Part shown: positions 32,768-40,655 of the stretch, piece after piece
Position numbering within the stretch: the stretch's first letter is position 1
How the letters are laid out: every line of letters starts with the position of its first letter
Assembly (NCBI RefSeq): GCF_013141825.1
Contig: NZ_RZNH01000013.1
Coordinates: 1 to 64,000, forward strand
Direction of reading: 5' to 3'
DNA length: 64,000 bases
Source: Marinifilum caeruleilacunae
GTDB lineage: Bacteria > Bacteroidota > Bacteroidia > Bacteroidales > Marinifilaceae
Notes under the pieces: generated by a model
What the model saw: only the letters and a program-made list of their open reading frames with translations
Databases searched by the model: none
Told to the model about the DNA's origin: nothing
Translations under genes and position numbers: made by a program

Positions 32768-32885
32768 ACACCCCTCTGTCCTGTCGGACATCTCCCCTAA
32801 AAGGGGAGACAGATGCAATTAGCAGAAGAACTGTTAAATAGAAAGTTTTTCCCTTTTAGGGAAAGTGCCGAAGGCGAAAGGGTGT
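32768..32885. repeat. Palindrome-rich MITE-like element with terminal inverted repeats
   Basis: A 118-base element bounded by ACACCC (32768-32773) and GGGTGT (32880-32885). It contains at least three perfect hairpins: TGTCC/GGACA at 32777-32790, TCTCCCCT/AGGGGAGA at 32791-32809 and TTTCCCT/AGGGAAA at 32848-32864. Similar sequences are frequent in Bacteroidota genomes to my memory. It lies between bcd and etfB, within what should be one transcription unit. Confidence 0.7.
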
Positions 32886-32943
32886 AAAGGAATAATTGAA
32901 TAGCGAAAAAGATTTTACTGCTAGTCATAAAAAACTAAAAGAA

Positions 32944-33729
32944 ATGAATATAGTTGTCTGTATTAAGCAGGTACCGGATACAACCGAAATTAAAATAGAT
33001 CCAAAAACGGGTACTTTGATCCGTGATGGTGTGCCAAGTATTATGAACCCTGATGATAAGAGTGGTTTGGAAATGGCACTGCAATTAAAAGATGAACAAG
33101 GAGCACATGTAACTGTAATTACCATGGGGCCACCTCAGGCTGATTTGATTCTTCGTGAGGCTTACGCTATGGGAGTTGATCGTGCCATTCATCTAACCGA
33201 CAGAAAATTTGCCGGAGCAGATACTTTGGCTACCTCTCATGCATTGGCTGGAGCATTAAGAAAGATCGATTTCGATTTGTTGATTACAGGTCGTCAGGCT
33301 ATCGATGGAGATACTGCACAAGTAGGTCCTCAGATTGCTGAACACCTTGATTTACCTCAGGTATCATACCTTGAAGATTTAAAATTTGATGGAGACAAAA
33401 CCTTCACCATGAAACGTCATATCGAAGAAGGATACCAGATGTTACAGGTAGAAGCTCCATGCGTTGTAACTGTACTTTCATCGGCTAATAGCCCGCGTTA
33501 TATGAGCGTTGGAGGTATTGTTGATGCTTACCAAAAAGAAGTTGAGGTTTGGGGATTCAACGAAATTGAAGTTGATGAGAAAGATCTTGGTTTAAAAGGT
33601 TCGCCAACAAGTGTGCACAAAGCATTTGCACGTGGTTTAAAACCAGCAGGTGAATTGTACGAGGTAGAAACAGATGAGGCAGTAGGAATCATCATCAAGA
33701 AATTAAAAGAGAAATTCATTCTAAACTAG
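32944..33729 (+). CDS. etfB: Electron transfer flavoprotein, beta subunit
   Basis: Beta subunit of ETF, 261 residues, the partner of the acyl-CoA dehydrogenase. ATG 32944 (MNIVVCIKQVPDTTEIKID) matches the family N-terminus exactly; the TTG at 32896 would add an unconserved extension. AMP/FAD-binding features are seen in ITGRQAIDGDTAQVGPQIAEHL (from about residue 118) and the recognition-loop region VEAPCVVTVLSSANSPRYMS. Whether this ETF bifurcates electrons to ferredoxin, as in clostridial Bcd-Etf complexes, cannot be decided by eye, but the context (an anaerobic butyrate former) makes it plausible. Confidence 0.93.
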   Translation: MNIVVCIKQVPDTTEIKIDPKTGTLIRDGVPSIMNPDDKSGLEMALQLKDEQGAHVTVITMGPPQADLILREAYAMGVDRAIHLTDRKFAGADTLATSHALAGALRKIDFDLLITGRQAIDGDTAQVGPQIAEHLDLPQVSYLEDLKFDGDKTFTMKRHIEEGYQMLQVEAPCVVTVLSSANSPRYMSVGGIVDAYQKEVEVWGFNEIEVDEKDLGLKGSPTSVHKAFARGLKPAGELYEVETDEAVGIIIKKLKEKFILN

Positions 33730-33731
33730 AT

Positions 33732-33862
33732 TCAATTACGAATTACGAATTAGCAATTACGAGAAGGTAGGAGAAATAATGAATGACAGTTCATTTGATA
33801 CTCTACTTGATTAAATTGCTATGAAATAAGCGTAATTCGTAATTAGTCATTCGTAATTAATT
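33732..33862. repeat. AT-rich inverted repeat between etfB and etfA
   Basis: The arms are built from AATTACG units: left arm 33732-33761, right arm 33831-33862, sharing a 14-base perfect complement (aattacgaattacg). The etfA start codon lies directly after the right arm. The long stem could form in single-stranded DNA or RNA and fills the entire etfB-etfA gap. Confidence 0.75.
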
Positions 33863-33865
33863 ACT

Positions 33866-34858
33866 ATGAACTTAGAGGAATACAAAGGGATATACGTTTT
33901 TATCGAGCAGCGCGAAGGCGAGATACAAAATGTAGCTTTAGAGTTGTTAGGACAGGCTAGAAAATTAGCTGATGAGTTGAACGACAAAGTGTATGCAATG
34001 TTATTGGGACACAATATTGCCGACCAGGCACAGAGCCTTATTGCTCGTGGTGCCGATGAAGTAATTGTTGTGGATGCTCCTGAGTTGGCAGAGTATACAA
34101 CAGAACCATATACACAGGCAATTTGCCAGATTATTGAAGACAGAAAACCAGATTCGATGTTGATTGGTGCAACGACTTTAGGTCGCGATTTGGGACCAAG
34201 AGTATCGGCTCGCGCAGCAACTGGTTTAACTGCCGATTGTACCAAAATCGAAGTTGGTAAGAACAATGAGTTGTTAATGACTCGTCCTGCATTTGGTGGA
34301 AACCTTATGGCAACTATCGTATGTAAGAACCACCGTCCACAAATGGGTACTGTTCGTCCGGGTGTACTATTCGCAATGGATGCTGACGAAAGTCGTACTG
34401 GAGAAGTGGTAAACTACGAGGTAAAATTCAATAGCGCGAAGTTTAAAGTGAAGTTGCTTGAAACTGTGAAAGAAGATACTGATTTGATCGATATTACCGA
34501 AGCAAGAATTTTGGTTTCAGGTGGTCGTGGTATTGGTAACCAAGAAGGTTTCGAAGCAATGGACGGATTGGCAGATGTATTGGATGCAGAAGTTTCGGCT
34601 TCTCGTGCAATGGTTGATGCTGGTTATATTGGACACGAACGCCAGGTGGGTCAGACAGGTAAAACTGTTCGTCCTGACTTGTATTTCGCTTTTGGTATTT
34701 CTGGTGCCATTCAGCACGTTGCAGGTATGGAAGAGTCCGATTTAATTATTGCCGTAAACAAAGACAAAGACGCTCCAATTTTCCAGGTAGCAGATTTGGG
34801 TATCGTTGGTGATGCCAAACAAATCATTAAAAAGCTTACCCAGCAATTGGAAAAATAA
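33866..34858 (+). CDS. etfA: Electron transfer flavoprotein, alpha subunit
   Basis: Alpha subunit of ETF, 330 residues. The N-terminal Rossmann-like half includes VFIEQREGEIQNVALELLGQARKLA and DSMLIGATTLGRDLGPRVSARAATGLTADC. The C-terminal FAD domain carries the ETF signature with SGGRGIGNQEGF, SRAMVDAGYI, GQTGKTVRPDLYFAFGISGA and VNKDKDAPIFQVADLGIVGDA. All FAD contacts appear intact. It ends the fermentation region; a terminator follows at 34885-34926. Confidence 0.94.
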   Translation: MNLEEYKGIYVFIEQREGEIQNVALELLGQARKLADELNDKVYAMLLGHNIADQAQSLIARGADEVIVVDAPELAEYTTEPYTQAICQIIEDRKPDSMLIGATTLGRDLGPRVSARAATGLTADCTKIEVGKNNELLMTRPAFGGNLMATIVCKNHRPQMGTVRPGVLFAMDADESRTGEVVNYEVKFNSAKFKVKLLETVKEDTDLIDITEARILVSGGRGIGNQEGFEAMDGLADVLDAEVSASRAMVDAGYIGHERQVGQTGKTVRPDLYFAFGISGAIQHVAGMEESDLIIAVNKDKDAPIFQVADLGIVGDAKQIIKKLTQQLEK

Positions 34859-34875
34859 GATACGGGGATTAACCA

Positions 34876-35984
34876 CTAACTGGTAAAAAGACTTGTTCGA
34901 TTTATTTCGGGCAGGTCTTTTTTATATTTAAATATTCTTGCAATTCCTTTAGTAATTTCCGGAAGTGGATCTTTTATGATATATCTCCAGGTTGAAGTTT
35001 TTAGTTTGTTTAGGCTTCTGGCTTGTAAAGCTGATTTGGCAAGATAGAAATGGGTTTTCTGATATCCCTTGAACTGAATTGGCTTGTTCTGGCCAAGTTG
35101 AAGTAGTAACAAAGGGAAATTGACTCCTGCATATAAGGAACCAATCAGGGTACTCCACATCCTTGGATTAAAATCGATCAGGAAATAGGAGTCTTTCTCT
35201 TTCAGGTAAATAAAATCGAGGTGAGCAATGCCACTCCAATTCAATTTTTTAACTATGGCCCTGGTTTCATCCAACAGTTTCTGATCTTCCAGGAATTCTA
35301 TTCCGGTAGCAAAAGAATACGTTTCACGAACCAAGCCCTTTTGTATGGTATAGGCCAGGATTTCACCATTATCAGCTATGAAACTGATATCGATATCTTC
35401 CCCATTTAGCTTTTCCTGTATTAGGTAATCATCAGTTATAAAATCTTTTTTACTGATATATGCCTCATATTCCTCTCGGGATTGACATTCGATAATGCGC
35501 TTGCCATTGCCATCCAGTTTCGGCTTTAATAGAAGCGGGAAATCGAACAGTTCAATATTGTGTCTACTTATCGATTTGGTTTTCGGACTTGGAAAGGAGT
35601 GCTTTTCCAAATAGTCGGCAAGCAGCAGTTTATTGCTTACCCTATCAAATGAGTTTTTCTCGGGCATTGGAGGAAAAACCGAACCATTAAATAGTGCCTT
35701 GTACTTTGTTATGAATTGATAGTTAGATTGCTTTACCGGCAAGATAAGATCGATATCCCATTTTTTTCCAAAGCACTTATTTCTTTCACAATCTCTTTGG
35801 GTTCCGATGAGTTTAGATATTGATATTTTGATACATATCTTGAATAAGGGATGGTATTGAAGTAAGATTTCTTTTCGGGAGAAACCACAAAGATATGAAC
35901 AGCCTGTTCATAAGTCAGGCAACGAATGGTGTCCAGTATATTCGGACCTCCACAATCATCTATCAGTAATACATTAGTGGTCAT
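34876..35984 (-). pseudogene. ATP-grasp carboxylate-amine ligase-like gene, split by a -1 shift in an A7 run
   Basis: Two overlapping minus-strand frames make one protein. Residues from ATG 35984 (MTTNVLLIDDCGGPNILDT) run to a stop just after 35740, and the second frame runs from there to 34876. Adding one A to the A7 run at 35761-35767 (minus strand GGAAAAAAATGGG) joins them smoothly as EKKWDIDLILPVKQSNYQF, giving about 369 residues: a pre-ATP-grasp domain, then the ATP-grasp fold (FPLLLKPKLDGNGKRI, YLIQEKLNGEDIDISFI, HLDFIYLKEKDSYFLIDFNPRMWSTL). The NPR and metal-binding residues are intact. This may be a recent mutation, a slippage-regulated gene or a sequencing error. The substrate is unknown. 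Confidence 0.75.
34885..34926 (+). terminator. Terminator at the end of the lysine/butyrate region
   Basis: Eleven-bp stem AAAAAGACTTG/CAGGTCTTTTT (34885-34895 with 34912-34922, one G-U pair) followed by more T. It overlaps the last codons of the convergent ATP-grasp gene. Confidence 0.75.
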
Positions 35985-36318
35985 GCTATGAGTTAAGTTA
36001 ATAAAAGTCACCGAATTGCACAAAATCCATTTCGAAAATCAGACTTGATAATGTAAAGGGAAGGATAGTTTTCAATTCAACTCCATTTATTTATAATGAA
36101 CTTGGACACTGGCGGTATCTTTATCCAAATAAAGATGGATTATGCAGGTATGACAATCCTAAATCTGATATTTAGATTGTTGCTAACAACACACCAGTAA
36201 GTTAAATTCAGACTCAGGAATGTGGGAAATAATAGCAGATGAAAGAAAAATGCAGTTATGAGAATACTTTATAAATAATTCAAACATGTTTATGATATGA
36301 AAAGCCTTGCCAAAAATA
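35985..36318. other. Intergenic region upstream of the ATP-grasp gene
   Basis: About 330 A+T-rich bases with no gene, clear promoter or repeat that I can see. The periodic array at 36319-36494 begins where it ends. Confidence 0.5.
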
Positions 36319-36494
36319 GGAAGAGCGTAATGAAAATTTGGGAATCATTTCATAAAAAAGAATACCATTCCCGGAATGTTAGATAAAAAGATGGAATGTT
36401 TAAAAATAAAGCAGCAGGCTTATTAAAAAAGCGGAATGCTCAGATAAAATAGCGGAAAGGTGAATAAATTATTAGAATGTTACTCCTAAAAACT
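36319..36494. repeat. Degenerate 20-bp periodic array of GGAATG boxes and A-tracts
   Basis: Boxes of the form GGAATGTT recur at 36341, 36373, 36393, (36413), 36433, 36454 and 36474, mostly 20 or 21 bases apart, each followed by an A-rich tract about ten bases later. Box 36413 is degenerate. A palindrome CATTCC-c-GGAATG lies at 36366-36378. No gene is present between 35985 and 36545. A-tracts phased at two helical turns should bend the DNA. Confidence 0.5.
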
Positions 36495-36545
36495 GTAAAA
36501 TACAAACTCTGGAAAAAATAGCTAATGGCAAATTAGAAAAGAATA

Positions 36546-37151
36546 TTAGCTTAGTTCCGAACCTTTTATCAATCGTTTAATATTGGCTATATGTCGAACA
36601 AATATTAATAGCGCACAAGCCATAAAGTAAAGAATAGTGTACTGATTATATCCCAAAAAGTAAGCCGATAGCGGCAGACATACAGCAATGGCCATAGATC
36701 CTAGCGATACAAACTTAAATCCTTTTTTCACAATAAAATAGATGGCCACCGATATCAATACTGGTAGGGGAGAAATTAAGACAGAAGCACCCAAAGTCGT
36801 ATTAACACCTTTTCCACCCTTAAACTTCAAAACAAAACTAAAGTTGTGACCCAGGATTGTGGCCAAGGCAACAAAGTATATCAATAATGGAGAAATATTG
36901 AGGAGTTGATAGCGAAGAATCAACATGACCAGGAATACAGGTAGCAAACCTTTAGCCATATCGGTAATTTGGGTGTAAATGGATATTTTACTGCCAGCAA
37001 TTCTTTTTACATTGGTAGAGCCGATATTTCCACTGCCAAAATTACGAATGTCTTTGCCTGTGGCAATTTTGGTATATACATATCCTGCAGGAAATGAGCC
37101 TACAAGATATGCTATCAGAATCAATACGTAGTCCCAAATGAATAGTGTCAT
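36546..37151 (-). CDS. plsY: Glycerol-3-phosphate acyltransferase PlsY
   Basis: Integral inner-membrane enzyme that transfers the acyl group from acyl-phosphate to glycerol-3-phosphate, the first step of phospholipid synthesis. The 201-residue protein has the PlsY motifs FPAGYVYTK, the GSGNIGSTNVKR block at about 40-51, and GHNFSFVLKFKGGKGVNTTLG near 100-120, with five membrane helices. Its ATGA start overlaps the stop of the peroxiredoxin gene upstream, so the two are translated together, probably with the DUF1295 gene in front. Confidence 0.95.
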   Translation of the reverse strand: MTLFIWDYVLILIAYLVGSFPAGYVYTKIATGKDIRNFGSGNIGSTNVKRIAGSKISIYTQITDMAKGLLPVFLVMLILRYQLLNISPLLIYFVALATILGHNFSFVLKFKGGKGVNTTLGASVLISPLPVLISVAIYFIVKKGFKFVSLGSMAIAVCLPLSAYFLGYNQYTILYFMACALLIFVRHIANIKRLIKGSELS

Positions 37152-37735
37152 TCAAGTTGTTTTAAGATGTTTTTGGCTTGTTCAATATGTTCTTCTGCTC
37201 GAAATTGTGAATTAAAGATATGAACAATTTTTCCCGATTTGTCTACAATATAGGTAACTCTTCCGGGTAAAAGGCCAAAAAAGTTGGTGGGCACACCAAA
37301 TTGCTTGCGTACAGTATTGTTTACATCGCAAAGCAGGTTAAAGTTCAGCCTGTGCTTTTCTGCAAATTCCTTGTGGCTCTCAACCGACTGACCACTTACT
37401 CCAAAAACTTCGGCATTTAAATCGTTAAAGTCTTCGCACTGATCGCGGAAACTACACGCCTGTTTGGTACAACCCGGTGTATCATCCTTAGGATAGAAAT
37501 AGATCACCAGATTTTGTTTGCCCACATAATCCTTGATGTTAATGAGTTCTCCATCCTGGTTCTGAAGTTGGAATGCAGGTATTTGATCGCCAATTTGTAA
37601 TTCTTTTGATTTGTCTGCCATTGCTGATATGGGAAATAGAAATGTGAATATTAAAATTACTGCCTTAAGCTTCAGTTTCCAAAAAATTAAACCGAAGGTT
37701 TCAGGAACTTGTATGTGTATTTGATCTTGTAACAT
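37148..37735 (-). CDS. Peroxiredoxin (BCP/AhpC-TSA type) with N-terminal hydrophobic segment
   Basis: Thiol peroxidase. The redox core starts at about residue 45 (ELQIGDQIPAFQLQNQDGE). The peroxidatic Cys lies in YPKDDTPGCTKQACSFRDQ, with the second Cys five residues later as in BCP, and the fold closes with GRVTYIVDKSGKIVHIF. Before the core, KLKLKAVILIFTFLFPISAMA reads as a signal peptide, so the enzyme is probably exported. ATG 37735 is 15 bases after the upstream stop; the frame is open further but overlaps the DUF1295 gene. A cytoplasmic form from ATG 37621 (MADKSKEL) is the alternative. Its stop overlaps the plsY start. Confidence 0.88.
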   Translation of the reverse strand: MLQDQIHIQVPETFGLIFWKLKLKAVILIFTFLFPISAMADKSKELQIGDQIPAFQLQNQDGELINIKDYVGKQNLVIYFYPKDDTPGCTKQACSFRDQCEDFNDLNAEVFGVSGQSVESHKEFAEKHRLNFNLLCDVNNTVRKQFGVPTNFFGLLPGRVTYIVDKSGKIVHIFNSQFRAEEHIEQAKNILKQLE

Positions 37736-37751
37736 GATAAGTGAATTTGAA

Positions 37752-38534
37752 TTATTGCACTTGCTTTTTCGGGAACCAGGGGAAAAAGGCACTGGTTCTT
37801 TCTACATATTCTTTATAGGCAGGTTTATCGCTGGTAAGCGTTCTTTCCAGCATGGCCACGCCCGAAATTTTAACAATCAGGTAGGTCATTAGGAAGGCAC
37901 CAGCTACAAACCAGTATTGTTGTGCTGCCACTGCAAATAGTGCATAGCTCCACCAAACAGCAGCATCGCCAAAATAGTTGGGATGCCTGGTATATTTCCA
38001 GAATCCGCTCGAAAGCACTTCATCTTTATTACGCTTCTGACTTTTAAATTTACTCAGTTGATAATCGCCACCAGCTTCGAAGCTAATACCAATAATCCAA
38101 AGAGCTATTGCGGCAAAGTCAATTGCATTTAGAGGTGTATTTTCTTCTGCCATAAATACCCCAAATAAAGGAGAGGCTATTAGTAACATGAGAACGCCTT
38201 GTAAAAGAAAAACCTGGAAATAGCTGAACCACCAATAACGATGGGCTCCATAGTCTTTCCTGAATTTCTGATACCTGAAATCTTCTGGTTTGCCAACATT
38301 TCGTATGAATAAATGGATGCTAAGACGCATTCCCCAAATGGCAACCAGGGCCGATAATAAAATTTGACGCAGGGATAAACTTTCTGCCATAAACGACAGA
38401 TAGCCTGCGATTACCACAAAGCCGAAGCCCCAGAAAATATCAACTATACTGGCATTGGTAATGTAAACACTGTACATCCAAAGCAGAGTAACCAATATTA
38501 TTATAAGTATGCTTGCACCGAAATATAATTCCAT
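37752..38534 (-). CDS. DUF1295 family membrane protein (steroid-reductase-like fold)
   Basis: A 260-residue polytopic protein with about seven membrane helices and the C-terminal signature of the 5-alpha-reductase/isoprenylcysteine methyltransferase superfamily. Visible parts are SGFWKYTRHPNYFGDAAVWWSYALFA, the EAGGDYQLSKFKSQKRN stretch and the final MLERTLTSDKPAYKEYVERTSAFFPWFP. The R-H-P-N-Y segment binds the cofactor (NADPH or SAM) in related proteins. The substrate is unknown. It is first of three tightly packed genes (DUF1295, peroxiredoxin, plsY), which hints at a lipid-related role. Confidence 0.88.
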   Translation of the reverse strand: MELYFGASILIIILVTLLWMYSVYITNASIVDIFWGFGFVVIAGYLSFMAESLSLRQILLSALVAIWGMRLSIHLFIRNVGKPEDFRYQKFRKDYGAHRYWWFSYFQVFLLQGVLMLLIASPLFGVFMAEENTPLNAIDFAAIALWIIGISFEAGGDYQLSKFKSQKRNKDEVLSSGFWKYTRHPNYFGDAAVWWSYALFAVAAQQYWFVAGAFLMTYLIVKISGVAMLERTLTSDKPAYKEYVERTSAFFPWFPKKQVQ

Positions 38535-38638
38535 AATTCCTAATTCATTTGTTCATGTGTAAAACAAGTAAAGGATCAAAAATGTTCTCATTTTATTTCG
38601 ATGCCTGTGTTTTTTCCAGATCACCCTTACAGGAAAAC

Positions 38639-40423
38639 TTATTCAAATTGAAGGGCAACCGCCACAGTTCCCTCACCAGCATTCATTCCGATTACCGGCG
38701 AAATGTTAATTACTTCGATTGGGGCTTGTCCAAAGAGGTCGTGTAAGCGGTCTCCATATTTTTGCGCTACAGCCGCATTATTGGCATGCAGAATGATATA
38801 GTTCCAGACCTTCTTTCCCTTTTTCAGATGAAGAACATGCTTAATCACCTTATTAATATTGGCTTTTTGACCAATGGCTTGTCCGAATAGTTTCGATTCG
38901 CCCATTTCGTTTAATGATACGATAGGATTGATACGCAAAAACATGGCAAACTTACCAACAGCAGGAGGAACGCGACCTCCTTTAATCATGGCTGTAAGAC
39001 TTTTTACGCTTACAAATATTTTGGTATTGTTTAGCCACGAATCTACATGGCTAAGTATTGTATTTACCTCTTCTCCTTTTTCAATTGCTTTTGCGATACG
39101 CAATACTGCCAATCCAAGGCCGCCAGATACATTTCGTGAATTGATAACATGTATGGGAATATTTAACTCTTTCTGAACCCTCTCGGCTGCTTTTTGTGCA
39201 CTACGGAAAGTGCCACTGAACTTCTCAGACAAATGTATGGAGATAATGGCATCGTAATTTTGAGCCATCTGCGAATAAGTATTCACAAAGCTATACTCAT
39301 TAATTTGCGAGGTTTTTGGAAAATGTTCCGATCTCTCTAAAAGTTCATAAAACTCTTTTGACTTTAGTGTAACACCATCTAGGTACTGACTGTCTCCGAA
39401 CGAGAGGTGTAAAGGCATCACATTAATTTGATAATTATCGATGATTTCCTGTGGCAGGTCGCAAGTTGAATCGGTAACAATACCAATTTTCCATTTTTGG
39501 TTTTTACTGATTTCGCTTTGGCGAATCATATCATCGACCTTAGGAGCGGTAATGGTAGCAAAATTTTCGAGCTGATGAAAGAGTTCTGACGGATCGTTGG
39601 TGTGCACATGAATTCGACAGCTGCTCTTACCCCCGTTAATAACGATAGAATCGCCATGCTGATACAAAATACTCTTGATTTCTGCCAGGCTGTGGGTAGA
39701 ATTCTTTAAAATTGCCTCTGTACAGTACCTGTAGTTTAAATCTTCTAGATGATCGATGGCTTCGCTTGCCGATGGAATAAGATTGGGTGCCTTTATCCGA
39801 TCGATAATACCATGGTTTACAAAATCCATTACTCCTTCTATGAAAACTACAAATCCCTTGGCACCGGCATCAACAATATTGTGCTTTTTAAGTACTGCCA
39901 ATTGGTCGGTTGTTTTTTTAAGAGATGTTTCCAATACCTGCATCGAGTCGTTCAGAACCTCTTTGAATTCTTCCAATTGCTTTCGTTTGGAGTAGAGAAA
40001 TTCCGACCAATCTTTCATTACGGTAAGCATGGTGCCTTCAACCGGCGTTCCAATCGATTCATAAATATAGGGAATGGAAGACTGCACACTCTCTACAAAC
40101 TCCAGAAAACTGATGCTCTTTTTCTCTGATGTTTCACAGCTTAATCCGAATAGGAACTGAGCCATGATAATTCCCGAATTTCCCCTGGCACCTACCTGGG
40201 CAGCTTCGGCAATCTGATCGACCATAAGCTTATAGGAAACATTGGGCGATATGCGATCCATAACCGATCGCATGGTAGAAGCCATATTACTTCCTGTATC
40301 TTTATCGGCTACCGGATATACATTGATACGGTTCAATTCATTTAAATTCTTAATCAATTTATTGGCACCTGCCAAAAAAGCGAAATAGAGGTATCGACCA
40401 TCGATATTTTGTGTCGGATTCAT
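38639..40423 (-). CDS. Dak2-DegV fusion protein, probable fatty-acid kinase (FakA-like plus FakB-like)
   Basis: A 594-residue protein with two parts. Residues 1-200 are a Dak2 ATP-binding domain (NVYPVADKDTGSNMASTMRSV, ARGNSGIIMAQFLFGLS) followed at 205-300 by a FakA-like middle domain (YRYCTEAIL, SCRIHVHTNDPSELF). Residues 310-594 are a DegV domain (IGIVTDSTCDLPQEIID, PKTSQINEYSF, NSRNVSGGLGLAVLRIAKAIEKGEE). In Firmicutes, FakA phosphorylates fatty acids held by the separate DegV protein FakB, and the acyl-phosphate feeds PlsX/PlsY. Here kinase and carrier are one chain, with plsY 1.5 kb away on the same strand. The function is inferred from the domains. Confidence 0.85.
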   Translation of the reverse strand: MNPTQNIDGRYLYFAFLAGANKLIKNLNELNRINVYPVADKDTGSNMASTMRSVMDRISPNVSYKLMVDQIAEAAQVGARGNSGIIMAQFLFGLSCETSEKKSISFLEFVESVQSSIPYIYESIGTPVEGTMLTVMKDWSEFLYSKRKQLEEFKEVLNDSMQVLETSLKKTTDQLAVLKKHNIVDAGAKGFVVFIEGVMDFVNHGIIDRIKAPNLIPSASEAIDHLEDLNYRYCTEAILKNSTHSLAEIKSILYQHGDSIVINGGKSSCRIHVHTNDPSELFHQLENFATITAPKVDDMIRQSEISKNQKWKIGIVTDSTCDLPQEIIDNYQINVMPLHLSFGDSQYLDGVTLKSKEFYELLERSEHFPKTSQINEYSFVNTYSQMAQNYDAIISIHLSEKFSGTFRSAQKAAERVQKELNIPIHVINSRNVSGGLGLAVLRIAKAIEKGEEVNTILSHVDSWLNNTKIFVSVKSLTAMIKGGRVPPAVGKFAMFLRINPIVSLNEMGESKLFGQAIGQKANINKVIKHVLHLKKGKKVWNYIILHANNAAVAQKYGDRLHDLFGQAPIEVINISPVIGMNAGEGTVAVALQFE

Positions 40424-40587
40424 AAACGTTTTCTTAAGATTGTCTTTAAGGTACTTATATTATTGCAGTTTGAAAACTTCTTTTCTAAAAACACTTGTTA
40501 TCAGCAAAAAGTTTAAGGCAAAATTTACATCTGACTATTCCATACCAGGCAAACATATCCTAAAAAGAGAAACACAGATTTAAAATA

Positions 40588-40627
40588 AAAAAGAAAGGAA
40601 CCTGCCACCAACAGACAGATTCCTTTC
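40588..40627 (-). terminator. Terminator of the PKD/T9SS protein gene
   Basis: On the minus strand GAAAGGAA and TTCCTTTC, with further CTG/CAG pairing, form a stem followed by ttttttatttt. Confidence 0.8.
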
Positions 40628-40655
40628 GAGCTAACTTAAATGTACTTCTACTACG

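Noticed and set aside
33732-33862. tRNA-like or riboswitch structure between etfB and etfA
   Set aside because: The stem is simple AATTACG repeat sequence without conserved loops.
36024-36545. Possible small gene in the 522-base gap
   Set aside because: No open frame with coding character on either strand; sequence is dominated by A-tracts and the periodic boxes.
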